64,000 bases of DNA from NCBI RefSeq assembly GCF_023806085.1, contig NZ_JAMSLX010000011.1, positions 1-64,000 of the forward strand, read 5' to 3'. The notes below the pieces were generated by a model. That model worked only from the letters and a program-made list of their open reading frames with translations. It searched no databases and had not been told where the DNA came from. The stretch comes from Hephaestia sp. MAHUQ-44. Its GTDB lineage: Bacteria > Pseudomonadota > Alphaproteobacteria > Sphingomonadales > Sphingomonadaceae. The position numbers and the translations under genes were made by a program. This document shows positions 1-8,724 of the stretch, one piece after another (position 1 is the stretch's first letter; each line of letters starts with the position of its first letter).

Positions 1-170
1 TCCGCAGAGCGCCGTACCCGCAAAGCCCGTCCCCGAACCCCACCCGACAGCAGACCGCCAAACAGCCCGGCCATCACACCCAGCGACAGCGACCGCATCG
101 GATAATCAACCAACGAATGCAACAGCAGTAGTGTCGATATTCCAACCGCCGAAATGCGTTGTCCCAGTTG
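1..170 (-). pseudogene. C-terminal remnant of O-antigen ligase/polymerase-like membrane protein
   Basis: Read on the minus strand, this stretch encodes the segment LLLLHSLVDYPMRS followed by a hydrophobic run and a basic tail that leaves the window. HSLVDYP(L/M)R is typical of the last transmembrane region of O-antigen ligase/Wzy-family proteins in sphingomonads. The frame closes at a TAG near position 238, and none of the N-terminal part of such a protein can be found to the right in any minus frame. It is therefore read as a truncated 3' remnant, not a gene start. The assignment rests on one motif. The rest of the remnant, and any exopolysaccharide cluster it came from, would lie left of the window. 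Confidence 0.5.
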
Positions 171-180
171 GCCATGCGCG

Positions 181-637
181 CAAATGTGCCTGGATGCGAG
201 CGCCGTCGGGCATATCATTATCCTTCGATCGATGACCTATCTCCACCGTTGCCGGATTATGCCATGAAGGGTCCGGCCTCATTTGCCTTGAACGCCGAAT
301 TCTGCTCGCGTCGAACGCACCTAGCCCGTGGACGTCGGGGAATTGAGTGGGCGCGTCAATCTGTTCGCGATGCCATCCATCTGGAAATGCGACCATCTCG
401 TGGCATAAAGGCTGCCGTTCGGCTGATCGGAGATAGGCGGACCGCCGTCGTCTGTAGAGGTAGCCATTGCCGCCGCGCTTGAAGGTGTGGTTTGAGGCGG
501 CTAGGAAATCATAAGATACCGCCGCGTCGCGGTCATTGGAAAGATAGCGCTGGCGGCCCGCTTCGCGTCCATCAAGACGATTGAATTGACTGATGCCTAA
601 ATGACAAACCACCGTATCAATCCTTTGAGTTGTCATC
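181..637. other. Intergenic stretch without a recognisable gene
   Basis: Open frames occur on both strands, but none shows a family motif, a convincing ribosome binding site or a start context. The codon pattern differs between frames without a clear winner. It separates the ligase remnant from the exported protein at 638 and may be decayed sequence. No promoter or palindrome stood out. Confidence 0.5.
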
Positions 638-1870
638 ATGGCCCCGACTGACATTCGCAGGACCGTAGGAGCGGTGGGGATCACGCTGGGGGCGATCGCG
701 CTTGGGGTGATATGCTGGATGAGCGGCGTCGATCGCGCCACCGCGCAATCGACGCACCCCGGCGTATCCTTCTTTGGCGGTGAGGCCGCGGCCAAGGGCG
801 CGTTCAGCGCTCTCGTGCAGGGCGATCCACAAACAGCGCTGGTCGATGCCAAGCGCGCGGTGCGCGCAGCGCCTGTCGATCCATCGACGACGTCAGCGTT
901 GGGGAGCGCCTTGCTCGCGCTTGGTCGTGACGATGAGGCTCATGCGGCATTCACCGTGGCCGGGACGCTGGGTTGGCGCGACGTGCCGACGCAGTTTTAT
1001 TGGCTGGCGCAGGCTGGGGCTGTGGGTGATGTCGGTGTTGTCGCACAGCGGCTCGACGCATTGCTGCGCCTCAACATCACCAATGAGGCGGTCGCGAACG
1101 CGCTCTACGGCCTCGGCCAAACCTCACTCGGTCAGCAGGCGCTGGCGATGCTTCTAGTCAAGAATCCTCCGTGGGAAGCGCGTTTCGTGGCGGAAATCAG
1201 CGATCTTGAGGAAGCCGATTTTGCCGGACGCATGACCGCGATCGACCTTGCCGCGACGCAGGGCGCGACGTTCGATTGCGAAACGGTTGGGATTGTCGCC
1301 GGTCGGTTGGTTCGGAGCGGTAACGCGCCGGCCGGTAAGAACCTCTGGCAAATCACATGCGACCGCACCGGCGGGGGCCTGCTGTCCGATGGTGACTTCG
1401 AGGGCGATCCATCAATAGCCTCGAGCAGTCCCTTCACATGGCAAATGCGTTCCGAAGGTGGACTCGATGCTGCCGTCCAGCCGGCACCTGCACCGCTCTC
1501 GGGCCATGCGCTTAGGATACAATCGTCCAAGACCGCGCGCATCGATGCTGCCAGCCAACTGACTACGCTTGGCCCCGGTCGATATCGGCTGTCGTGGATA
1601 GCGGCGGACGAAGGGGGCGGCCCCGGTAGCAGCGTCACGGTATCAGTGCGCTGCGAGGGGGCAGGGGAACTCACCGACACTTATGTCAGAGCGAGCGCGG
1701 TCGAGGGCAATCGGGTGGCGACGACCTTTACGGTGCCGTCGGAGGGATGCCCTGTCCAGACCATCGCGATTCAGAAAGCGGCGAGCGGGTTGGGCGAGAC
1801 GCAGACCGGATGGATCGATGAGATTACGCTCTCGCCGATCAGTGCCCAAATCGCCGCGCAGAGGTCGTAG
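638..1870 (+). CDS. Exported TPR-like protein with C-terminal jelly-roll-like domain
   Basis: 410 aa. Residues 10-37 form one hydrophobic membrane anchor or signal segment ending in ATAQS, so the protein is probably periplasmic or membrane tethered. Residues about 50-190 are alanine-rich helical pairs (for example ALVDAKRAVRAAPVDPSTTSA) that look like tetratricopeptide-type repeats. Residues about 245-400 start with GLLSDGDFEGD and read as a beta-rich, carbohydrate-binding-like fold. Proteins of this architecture sit near exopolysaccharide genes in sphingomonads, which would agree with the ligase remnant to the left; that link is inference. The ATG at 638 is the only good start, though its ribosome binding site is weak. 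No enzyme motif is visible. Confidence 0.7.
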   Translation: MAPTDIRRTVGAVGITLGAIALGVICWMSGVDRATAQSTHPGVSFFGGEAAAKGAFSALVQGDPQTALVDAKRAVRAAPVDPSTTSALGSALLALGRDDEAHAAFTVAGTLGWRDVPTQFYWLAQAGAVGDVGVVAQRLDALLRLNITNEAVANALYGLGQTSLGQQALAMLLVKNPPWEARFVAEISDLEEADFAGRMTAIDLAATQGATFDCETVGIVAGRLVRSGNAPAGKNLWQITCDRTGGGLLSDGDFEGDPSIASSSPFTWQMRSEGGLDAAVQPAPAPLSGHALRIQSSKTARIDAASQLTTLGPGRYRLSWIAADEGGGPGSSVTVSVRCEGAGELTDTYVRASAVEGNRVATTFTVPSEGCPVQTIAIQKAASGLGETQTGWIDEITLSPISAQIAAQRS

Positions 1871-1880
1871 CCCGCTGCCG

Positions 1881-2160
1881 GAGTGAGTTTGGGTTATTGT
1901 GGGTCGATGCGCGGTGGCGCTCGCGCGCGCTCAGCAGGTTGCGGCGGGAGATGATGCCGATCGGCGCGCCCGATTGCGGATCGACGATGTGCTGACGGCC
2001 CATATTGTCGACGATCATCAAATTGGGGATTCGATCGCGCCGTCGGTCATGATGATCGGGTCTAACGGGTCGCCAGTGTCGATCGGCAATGCCGAGATGT
2101 AGGGACTTGAGGATGGCTTCGGTAGTCTCGGGAATGTCGTGGTGGCAGATCTTGTCCCGA
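1881..2160 (-). pseudogene. Frameshifted CBS-domain gene remnant
   Basis: Three successive minus-strand frames join into one CBS-domain-like sequence: ICHHDIPETTEAILKSL (about 2100-2150), then ALPIDTGDPLDPIIMTDG (about 2040-2095), then IVDPQSGAPIGIISRRNLL (about 1935-1995). The last piece resembles the C-terminal CBS half seen in ClC chloride channels or HPP-type membrane proteins (VDP..G.PIGI.SRR.LL). The frame changes indicate at least two frameshifts, and there is no intact start. A sequencing error cannot be excluded, but the lack of an upstream transporter domain makes decay more likely. Confidence 0.5.
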
Positions 2161-2261
2161 TCCGAACCACGCTATCAGGCCGATAACGATATTGCTCGCG
2201 ATCGACATAGCGATGAGTGTATTTGTATCGTAATGCGACCTATAGCAAGCGGGCGCTTTCC

Positions 2262-2681
2262 ATGGCATCATGCATCGTGGCCGACGATCCTCTTCGTGAC
2301 AGCGATTACGCGGCGCTCGCGACCTTTCGCTACGAACTGCGCCGCTTCGCACGGTTCAGCGAGGAGGCTGCGGTCACCGCGGGATTGACCCCACAGCATT
2401 ATCAGGTGTTGCTCACGCTCCGCGCGGCGCCCGAGGGCGCGATGCTGGTGGGGGCGCTGGCGGGGCGGTTGTTGCTGCGCCCGCATAGCGCGACCGAGCT
2501 CGTCAACCGGCTGGAGAAGTTGGGCCTGGTCGAACGGGGGCATATTGACGACGATCGCCGCAAGGTCCGTGTTGCGATCAGCGTGCGCGGGAAAGCGGCG
2601 ATCACGGCGCTTGCCGAGCACCACCGCGCCGAATTGCGGCGGATGCGGCCGATGCTCGAGCGGTTGCTTGCGGCGATGTGA
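2262..2681 (+). CDS. MarR family transcriptional regulator
   Basis: 139 aa from the ATG at 2262; an in-frame GTG at 2217 would add 15 residues with no family similarity. The fold is a winged helix: LTPQHYQVLLTLRAAPEG leads into the recognition region LLLRPHSATELVNRLEKLGLVERG, followed by the wing DDDRRKVRVAIS, the classic MarR DxRxxxV pattern. It lies 100 bp ahead of the cyclopropane fatty acid synthase in the same direction. It may respond to membrane stress or a phenolic ligand and act on itself or on that gene, which is inference. No clear palindrome was seen near its start. Confidence 0.88.
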   Translation: MASCIVADDPLRDSDYAALATFRYELRRFARFSEEAAVTAGLTPQHYQVLLTLRAAPEGAMLVGALAGRLLLRPHSATELVNRLEKLGLVERGHIDDDRRKVRVAISVRGKAAITALAEHHRAELRRMRPMLERLLAAM

Positions 2682-2781
2682 TGATGGGAAATGCCCGATG
2701 GGTTTTCTTGTATGTCGCGAAACGATAAAAGCCTTTTTCGGGCATCGAGGCTCGTAAAGGGGGACAGCGCTGGAGGGATAA

Positions 2782-4035
2782 TTGATTCTGCTCGACCGTT
2801 TGTTTCGTTCGTTGATCCAGTCGGGCCGGCTCGAGGTAACCTGGCCGGACGGCAAGCACTCGATCTATCAAGGTAGCCAGCCCGGCGATCGCCACAGCGC
2901 GGTGCGTATCACCGACAATCGCACGGCGTGGGCGATTCTGCGCAGCCCGTCGCTCGGCGCGGGCGAGGGCTTCATGGATGAGCGCATCGTCATCGAGGAT
3001 GGCGATATCCGCCAGCTGCTCGATCTGATCATCTTCAACACCCGTTGGCAGCGCGGCAACGGCCATCGCAACCTGCTCGGCCGTCAGCGCGCCTGGCTCA
3101 AGACGATGCTGGAGCGCAACGGCGTCGGGCGATCGGTGCGCAATGTCGCGCACCATTACGATCTCTCCGACCGGCTCTACGATCTCTTCCTCGATGCCGA
3201 TCGCCAATATAGCTGCGCATATTGGACCGATCCGGGGCACGAGACGCTCGAGCGCGCGCAAGCGGACAAGAAGGCGCATATCGCGGCCAAATTGCTGCTC
3301 GCACCCGGCCAGCGTGTGCTCGATATCGGTTGCGGCTGGGGCGGGATGGCGCTCTATCTCAACCGCGTCGCCGGTGTCGATGTGCTCGGTATAACGCTGT
3401 CCGATGAACAACTCACGGTCGCGCGGCGGCGGGCCAAGGAGGCGGGGGTCGCGGATCGGGTGCGGTTCGAGAAGATTGATTATCGCGACCTCGACGGGAC
3501 GTTCGACCGGGTGGTCTCGGTGGGGATGTTCGAGCATGTCGGTCGGCCCAATTACGGGCGTTTCTTCGAGGTCGTCGCCGATCGAATGGCGCCCGACGGG
3601 GTGGCACTGATCCACTCGATCGGCCGCGCAGGTGGCCCCGGCGAGACCGATGCCTGGACACGCAAATATATCTTCCCCGGCGGCTATTCGCCCGCGCTGT
3701 CCGAGATCATGCCGCATGTCGAGGACGCGCGCCTGTGGGCGACCGACATCGAAGCGCTGCGGCTCCATTACGCGTACACGCTCGAGGCGTGGTACGATCG
3801 GACAATTGCCGCGCGCGCGCAGATCGAGGCGGTGTACGACGCGCGCTTTTATCGGATGTGGTGCTTTTACCTGGCGAGCGCGATCACCGCTTTCCGCCAC
3901 GGCGACCATTGCAATTTCCAGCTCCAACTCGCGCGGCAGCGCGATGTGGTGCCGATCACGCGCGACTATATCGGCGAGACCGAGCAGCGCTATCGCGCGC
4001 TCGATGCTGAACCCCGCGCGCGGGCAGCCGAATAG
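2782..4035 (+). CDS. cfa: Cyclopropane-fatty-acyl-phospholipid synthase
   Basis: 417 aa, about the usual family length. The enzyme transfers a methylene group from S-adenosylmethionine to the double bond of unsaturated acyl chains in membrane phospholipids. The SAM motif VLDIGCGWGG is at about residues 179-188, the upstream substrate-domain motifs NVAHHYDLSD and QYSCAYW are at about 121-148, and MFEHVGRPNY follows the SAM domain. The start is a TTG at 2782 with GGAGGG five bases upstream, which fits better than any ATG. The gene follows a MarR regulator and ends about 20 bp from the convergent GTP cyclohydrolase gene. Confidence 0.95.
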   Translation: MILLDRLFRSLIQSGRLEVTWPDGKHSIYQGSQPGDRHSAVRITDNRTAWAILRSPSLGAGEGFMDERIVIEDGDIRQLLDLIIFNTRWQRGNGHRNLLGRQRAWLKTMLERNGVGRSVRNVAHHYDLSDRLYDLFLDADRQYSCAYWTDPGHETLERAQADKKAHIAAKLLLAPGQRVLDIGCGWGGMALYLNRVAGVDVLGITLSDEQLTVARRRAKEAGVADRVRFEKIDYRDLDGTFDRVVSVGMFEHVGRPNYGRFFEVVADRMAPDGVALIHSIGRAGGPGETDAWTRKYIFPGGYSPALSEIMPHVEDARLWATDIEALRLHYAYTLEAWYDRTIAARAQIEAVYDARFYRMWCFYLASAITAFRHGDHCNFQLQLARQRDVVPITRDYIGETEQRYRALDAEPRARAAE

Positions 4036-4055
4036 CCTGCGCTATTGGGGGTGCT

Positions 4056-4700
4056 CTACCCTTCGCACCGCGATCGCGGCAGCGTGTCGAGCAGTTCGCG
4101 ACGTAGCGCCGGATCGTCGCGGAAGTCGCCGAGCCAACAATGCGTCACCAGCGAGACGCCGTGCTGGTTGACGCCGCGGCTCGACATGCAGCCGTGGCGC
4201 GCCTCGACCACGACCGCGACGCCGCGCGGCTTGAGCACGTCATCGAGCGTATGCGCGATCTGGCTGGTCAGCCGTTCCTGCAATTGCAGTCGCCGCGCAT
4301 AGGCATCGACGAGCCGCGACAGTTTCGAGATCCCGACCACGCTCGCGCCCGGCCGATAGGCAACGTGCGCAACCCCGGTGATCGGTGCGAGATGATGTTC
4401 GCAGGTCGAGACAACCGGGGTCGATCGCAGTGTGATCGTGTCCTCATAGCCCGCCGCTTCGGTGAAGGTGCGTGCAAGCAGCGCGGCGGGATCGATCGCA
4501 TAGCCGGCGAACCATTCGCGCCAGGCGCGCGCGACGCGGGCCGGGGTGTCGAGCAGGCCTTCGCGATCGGGGTTGTCGCCGGTCGCCGCGATCATCGTGC
4601 GCACCGCTTGCTCGATGCCCGCGGTTGATCGGTGTGCGTAATCACGCGGTTCATCGGTGGTCGGGAAGTCCATCGGGGCACTGTCGTCATAATAATCCAT
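4056..4700 (-). CDS. folE: GTP cyclohydrolase I
   Basis: 214 aa from the ATG at 4700, preceded by GGAAAG; the frame stays open further upstream but without family sequence. The enzyme converts GTP to 7,8-dihydroneopterin triphosphate, the first step of tetrahydrofolate synthesis. The zinc ligands expected for type IA are present as C100 and H103 (STCEHHLAP) and C171 (RHGCMSSRG). The motif RLQLQERLTSQIA, typical of the C-terminal core, is at 137-149. It is transcribed away from the DUF4142 gene at 4876 across a roughly 175-bp shared promoter region. Confidence 0.96.
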   Translation of the reverse strand: MDYYDDSAPMDFPTTDEPRDYAHRSTAGIEQAVRTMIAATGDNPDREGLLDTPARVARAWREWFAGYAIDPAALLARTFTEAAGYEDTITLRSTPVVSTCEHHLAPITGVAHVAYRPGASVVGISKLSRLVDAYARRLQLQERLTSQIAHTLDDVLKPRGVAVVVEARHGCMSSRGVNQHGVSLVTHCWLGDFRDDPALRRELLDTLPRSRCEG

Positions 4701-4875
4701 GCGGTTCTTTCCGTGGGCCGTTTTCATCGGGGTACGCATCATTGGATGCCGCGTCCGCGTGAGGGTTCCCGAAGGACATTGTGTGGACGAGCGGGAACCT
4801 TCGTGCCGCGCATCGCATCGAACCTTGTACGGCCCCGGAACCGTTCCGGGGTATCCGACCCAAGGGACAAGGATC

Positions 4876-5403
4876 ATGTTCAATCGAATTGCACTGTTCA
4901 TCGGTGGCGCCAGCCTGATGGTGGCCGGCGCCGCGGCCTATTCGCAGGAAGCCCAGATTACCGATGCCCAGATCGCACACATTGCCTACACCGCAGGGGT
5001 GATCGACGTGGACGCCGGGCGGCAGGCGCTGACGAAATCCAAGAATGCGACGGTGCGCGCGTTCGCCGAGGAAATGGTGCGTGACCATCAGGCGGTGAAC
5101 GATTCGGCGCTGGCGCTGGTCAAGAAGCTCGGCGTCACGCCCGCGGACAATGCGACCAGTGCGGCGCTCACCAAGCAGGCCAAGGTCGAGCACGATAAGT
5201 TGGCCGCGCTCGACGGGGCTGCGTTCGATCGGGCCTATGTCGCCAACGAGGTCGCCTTTCACGGAACGGTCAACGGTGCGCTCAAGGATGTATTGATCCC
5301 CGGCGCGCAGAATCCCGAGTTGAAGGCGCTGCTCGAAACCGGGCTGACGCTGTTCAGCGAGCACCAGCTTCACGCCGAGCACATTGCCGCGAGCCTGAAG
5401 TGA
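4876..5403 (+). CDS. DUF4142 exported ferritin-like protein
   Basis: 175 aa. Residues 1-23 are a signal peptide (MFNRIALFIGG...AYSQE), so the protein is periplasmic. The mature part is a helical bundle with the DUF4142 pattern: AQIAHIAYTAGVIDVDAGR, then FAEEMVRDHQAVN and a C-terminal SEHQLHAEHIA segment with repeated histidines. The ATG at 4876 has AAGGA eight bases upstream. Its stop overlaps the start of the next gene, a cupredoxin, so the two are translationally coupled and may share a role in metal or redox stress; that role is inference because the family has no defined reaction. Confidence 0.85.
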   Translation: MFNRIALFIGGASLMVAGAAAYSQEAQITDAQIAHIAYTAGVIDVDAGRQALTKSKNATVRAFAEEMVRDHQAVNDSALALVKKLGVTPADNATSAALTKQAKVEHDKLAALDGAAFDRAYVANEVAFHGTVNGALKDVLIPGAQNPELKALLETGLTLFSEHQLHAEHIAASLK

Positions 5404-5744
5404 TGGTGGACCGAGACAGGCGCGCGCTGTGCGCCGCCGTCCTGCTGGTGGCCGCGTCACCACTGGTCGGGGCGGCCGCCGCGCCGCCCGCGCCCAAAAC
5501 CTACACCGTCATCATCGACAAGATGAAGTTCGGGCCCGTGCCGAGCGGATTGCACGTCGGCGACACGATCGTGTGGGTCAACCGCGACCTGTTCCGCCAT
5601 ACCGCCACGGCACGCGATCATAGCTTTGATGTCGATCTGCCGCCCGGAAAGAGCGGGCGGACGGTGTTGAAGCGCCCGGGGGCGGTGGCCTTCTGGTGCA
5701 AATTCCATCCCGGCATGAAGGGGCAACTCGCCGTCGCGCGGTGA
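5403..5744 (+). CDS. Exported cupredoxin-like blue copper protein
   Basis: 113 aa. A hydrophobic leader (residues 8-27) is followed by one cupredoxin domain. Candidate copper ligands are H66 (LFRHTATA), C99 and H102 (FWCKFHPGM) and M105, spaced as in plastocyanin/amicyanin-type proteins. The ATG overlaps the stop of the DUF4142 gene (TGATG); a GTG one codon earlier is also possible. It is probably a periplasmic electron carrier or copper-binding partner of its neighbour. The hairpin just downstream probably ends the two-gene unit. Confidence 0.85.
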   Translation: MVDRDRRALCAAVLLVAASPLVGAAAAPPAPKTYTVIIDKMKFGPVPSGLHVGDTIVWVNRDLFRHTATARDHSFDVDLPPGKSGRTVLKRPGAVAFWCKFHPGMKGQLAVAR

Positions 5745-5760
5745 GATGCGCGACTGATCC

Positions 5761-5785
5761 CGCGCGCGGCTGGGGGCCGCGCGCG
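5761..5785 (+). terminator. GC-rich hairpin after the cupredoxin gene
   Basis: CGCGCGCGGC and GCCGCGCGCG form a perfect 10-bp stem with a five-base TGGGG loop, 16 bp after the stop codon. There is no U-run, so it may slow or protect transcript ends more than act as a classical intrinsic terminator. Confidence 0.55.
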
Positions 5786-5862
5786 CAGTGCCCCATCGTG
5801 GTGTGAGCCAAGCCCCCGCGCCCTTCCGCCAGCGTTCCGTCCAGTGATTGCCTGACAGTCCA

Positions 5863-5874
5863 GGTAGCGCTATC
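5863..5874. promoter_or_regulatory. Possible LacI-type operator (GGTAGCGCTATC)
   Basis: An imperfect 12-bp inverted repeat around the AGCGCT core lies 170 bp upstream of the GH9 start. LacI-family operators of sugar genes in Caulobacter and relatives have an AGCGCT core with flanking T/A arms. The site is close to such a pattern but has one mismatched pair, so the call is tentative. Confidence 0.3.
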
Positions 5875-6044
5875 ATTGCGAGGCGTTCTGATGGATGGTC
5901 GATAAACCTCAAGCAGTATGCACGATTATAGGGCCGTCTTGGCGGTGGTCCGGCAAGGCGGGCGCGGCAACGATGCGCGATACTATCCGTCCACCGAGCC
6001 ACGATGCGCCGAGGAGAAGCGGCCGGTCGCGGGAGGGGAATGTT

Positions 6045-8579
6045 ATGCGGCATGGACAATGGACGGCGGCGGTGTCGGCTCTTGCGCTTGCTTTGGCGAG
6101 CGCAAGCGGTGCGTCGGCGCAGAACGCTGATCGGCTCGCGCTTGGCAATGCGGGCTATTACGAGGCGCCGGCGGTCAATTGGCTGGTGTTCAGCAACTGG
6201 TATGACGGGCTGTTCGCCGATGCCAAGATCAGCGGCGTCGAACTGATCCAGCAGGGTGAGCGGATCGCGACCAACGGCGACGTACGGCTGGCGGCGACTC
6301 CTGGCCAATGGGATGCGATCGGGCGGCTGGTCGATCGCAAGGTCGATGCCGCGACCGGAACCGTGACCGCGACGCTTGAATATCCCGATTTTGGCTTCCG
6401 CTATGTGATCCGCACCGTACCGCGCGGCGATGCGCTGGAGATCAGTATCGATCTGCCGCAAGCCTTGCCACAGGCCCTGGTCGGCAAGGCGGGGTTCAAC
6501 CTCGAATTTCTGCCTTCCGCTTATATGCGCAAGACCTTCATTGCCGACGGCAAGCCCGGCGGCTTCCCGCTCTATCCGGCGAGCGCGATGGAGCAGACGT
6601 CCCAGCGCAACGCGGCGAGCGGGCGCAGCGACGGCCCCGGCGCCGAGCCGCTGCCGATCGCCGAAGGGCAGCGCATCGTGCTGGCACCCGACGACCCGGC
6701 GCGTCGCGTGACGGTGCGGTCGGATGGTGCGGCGCTTGCGCTCTACGATGGCCGCAATCAGGCGCAGAATGGCTGGTTCGTGGTGCGTTCGCTGCTGCCG
6801 GCGGGCAAGACCGGGACGGTGCTGCGCTGGAGCGTCGATGCAGCCAGTGTGCCAGGCTGGGTGCGCGCGCCGGTGATCGGGCATTCGCAGCTTGGCTATG
6901 CGCCCGGCCAGGCGAAGGTCGCGACGATCGAACGCGATCGCGCCGACACAAGGCAGCCGCCGGTGCAATTGCTCAGGATCGGTGAGGATGGCGCGGCGCA
7001 GGTCATCAAAAGCGCCAATGCCGCCGATTGGGGAAATTTTCTGCGCTATCATTATGCGCGCTTCGATTTCAGCGAGGTGCGCGAGCCCGGCATCTATGTG
7101 CTGCGCTATGGCGACACGCGCACCGCGCCGTTCCGCATCGCCGATGACCTGTATGCCGATGCCTGGCATCCGACGCTCGACGTCTATTTCCCGGTCGCGA
7201 TGGATCATATGTTCGTCAACGAGGCGTATCGCGTCTGGCACGGCGAGGCGCATCGCGACGACGCGCGGCAGGCGCCGGTGAACCACGAGCATCTCGATCT
7301 CTACGCGCAAGGCCCCACCACCGACACGCGCTTCAAGGGCGGCGAGCATATTCCCGGGCTCAATATCGGCGGCTGGTTCGACGCGGGCGATTTCGATATC
7401 CGCACGCAGAGCCAATATGCCGTCATCCGCTCGATGGTGCGCAGCTGGGAGGCGTTCGGGCTGACGCGCGACACCACCAGCGTCGATGAGGCGACGCGGC
7501 GCACCGAGATGCACGTTCCCGATGGCGCGCCCGATCTGCTCCAGCAGATCCGCCACGGCACGCGCCAATTGGTCGCGCAGTTCGATGCGGTGGGGCATGC
7601 GATCAACGGCATCGTCGCGCCCGATGTCGGCCAATATACCCATCTGGGCGATGCGGGCTCCAAGACCGACGGCAAGATCTACGATCCCACGCTCAAACCC
7701 TATGAGGTGAAGGGCGATCGCAGCGGGACGCCCGACGATCGTTGGGCGTTCACGAGCAAATCGTCGGCGCTCAATTACGGGTCGATCGCGGGGCTGGCGG
7801 CGGCGTCGCGGGCACTCAAGGGATTTGACGACGCGCTGGCGCAAGAGGCGCTGGGGATCGCGACACGGACCTGGGCCGAGGAGCAGGGCCATGCCCCCGA
7901 TCTGTACCGCCACGGCAACACCACTGGCGGGCCGCTGGAGGCGGAGCAATTCGCCGCCGCGGTCGAGCTGCTCAAGGCGACGGGCGATGCGCGTTATGTC
8001 GAGGCGGTGACGGCGTTGTTGCCGACGATCACCGCACATTTCGCGCCCAATGCGGTGACCGCGGTCGATGCGCTTGCCGATATGCCGCCATCGTATCGCG
8101 CCGCGCTCGAGCCGGCGGTGCGGGCCTGGGCGGCGCAATCGGCCAAGATCGCGGCGGCCAATCCTTACGGCGTGCCTGTCACCACCGGCGGCTGGGCGGG
8201 GAATGGGGCGGTGATCGATTACGGGCTCACCGCTTACGCACTCCACAAGGCCTTCCCCGAGATTGTCGGCGCCGATCCGGTGTTCCGCAGCATCGATTTC
8301 CTGCTCGGCAATCATCCGGGGTCGGACATTTCATTCGTCTCTGGCGTCGGCACGCGCTCGAAGGAGGTGGCCTATGGCAACAACCGCGCCGATTTCAGCT
8401 TCATCGCCGGGGGCGTCGTGCCGGGGGCACTGATCGTCAAACCTGATTTCCCGGAGAATCACGAGGATTGGCCGTTTTTCTGGGGTGAGAACGAATATGT
8501 CATCCCCGAAGCAGCGGCCTTTATCGAGCTTGCCAATGCGGCGCATGATCTGGCGCAAGGCGTGGCAGGGGCGCAATGA
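6045..8579 (+). CDS. Exported glycoside hydrolase family 9 (cellulase-type)
   Basis: 844 aa. Residues 1-26 are a signal peptide ending in ASAQN. The N-terminal half has beta-rich accessory modules, including an Ig-like domain before the catalytic part. The (alpha/alpha)6 catalytic domain carries GGWFDAGDFD, with D446 and D449 as the conserved base residues. Near the end it has NHPGSDISFVSGVGTRS and WGENEYV, where E815 is the expected acid. It should cleave beta-1,4-glucan or a related beta-glucoside outside the cytoplasm. The ATG at 6045 has GGGAGGGG about eight bases upstream. It stands alone on this strand, and a LacI-like site upstream suggests sugar control. Confidence 0.92.
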   Translation: MRHGQWTAAVSALALALASASGASAQNADRLALGNAGYYEAPAVNWLVFSNWYDGLFADAKISGVELIQQGERIATNGDVRLAATPGQWDAIGRLVDRKVDAATGTVTATLEYPDFGFRYVIRTVPRGDALEISIDLPQALPQALVGKAGFNLEFLPSAYMRKTFIADGKPGGFPLYPASAMEQTSQRNAASGRSDGPGAEPLPIAEGQRIVLAPDDPARRVTVRSDGAALALYDGRNQAQNGWFVVRSLLPAGKTGTVLRWSVDAASVPGWVRAPVIGHSQLGYAPGQAKVATIERDRADTRQPPVQLLRIGEDGAAQVIKSANAADWGNFLRYHYARFDFSEVREPGIYVLRYGDTRTAPFRIADDLYADAWHPTLDVYFPVAMDHMFVNEAYRVWHGEAHRDDARQAPVNHEHLDLYAQGPTTDTRFKGGEHIPGLNIGGWFDAGDFDIRTQSQYAVIRSMVRSWEAFGLTRDTTSVDEATRRTEMHVPDGAPDLLQQIRHGTRQLVAQFDAVGHAINGIVAPDVGQYTHLGDAGSKTDGKIYDPTLKPYEVKGDRSGTPDDRWAFTSKSSALNYGSIAGLAAASRALKGFDDALAQEALGIATRTWAEEQGHAPDLYRHGNTTGGPLEAEQFAAAVELLKATGDARYVEAVTALLPTITAHFAPNAVTAVDALADMPPSYRAALEPAVRAWAAQSAKIAAANPYGVPVTTGGWAGNGAVIDYGLTAYALHKAFPEIVGADPVFRSIDFLLGNHPGSDISFVSGVGTRSKEVAYGNNRADFSFIAGGVVPGALIVKPDFPENHEDWPFFWGENEYVIPEAAAFIELANAAHDLAQGVAGAQ

Positions 8580-8663
8580 CGGTCCGCCGGGCAAGGTGGG
8601 CGTGCGTCCCTTGCCCGGCCGATGCACCGGTGACGAGCGCGGTGGGTATGATCGTGTTTCCGG

Positions 8664-8685
8664 CACCCCGGCTTTCGCCGGGGTG
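8664..8685. repeat. Extragenic palindrome, CACCCCGGC type
   Basis: CACCCCGGC and GCCGGGGTG form a perfect 9-bp stem with loop TTTC. It belongs to the same family as the hairpins at 10446 and 10513 (CCGGA/TCCGG stems followed by TGACGG). It sits between two convergent genes and could also act as a bidirectional terminator. Confidence 0.75.
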
Positions 8686-8724
8686 ACGGTGTTGTCGAAC
8701 GATCTTGTATCGCGCGCACGCGCT

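Larger units (their letters stand above)
5745..6044. other. Intergenic region upstream of the GH9 gene
   Basis: About 300 bp between the cupredoxin and the GH9 glycosidase. It holds the GC-rich hairpin at 5761 and an imperfect palindrome at 5863. No further gene with a plausible start was found; short open frames lack ribosome binding sites and family motifs. Confidence 0.55.

Noticed and set aside
159..482. 107-codon plus-strand open frame near the left edge
   Set aside because: No ribosome binding site, no recognisable domain, and it overlaps the ligase remnant on the other strand.
4780..4875. EcfG-type stress promoter (GGAAC ... GTT) in front of the DUF4142 gene
   Set aside because: Two GGAAC motifs occur, but neither has a GTT element at the required 16-17 base distance on either strand.
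5457..8315. Very long open frame on the minus strand opposite the GH9 gene
   Set aside because: It is the antisense shadow of a GC-rich gene with strong third-position bias; it has no family motif, and the plus-strand GH9 has a signal peptide and catalytic residues.
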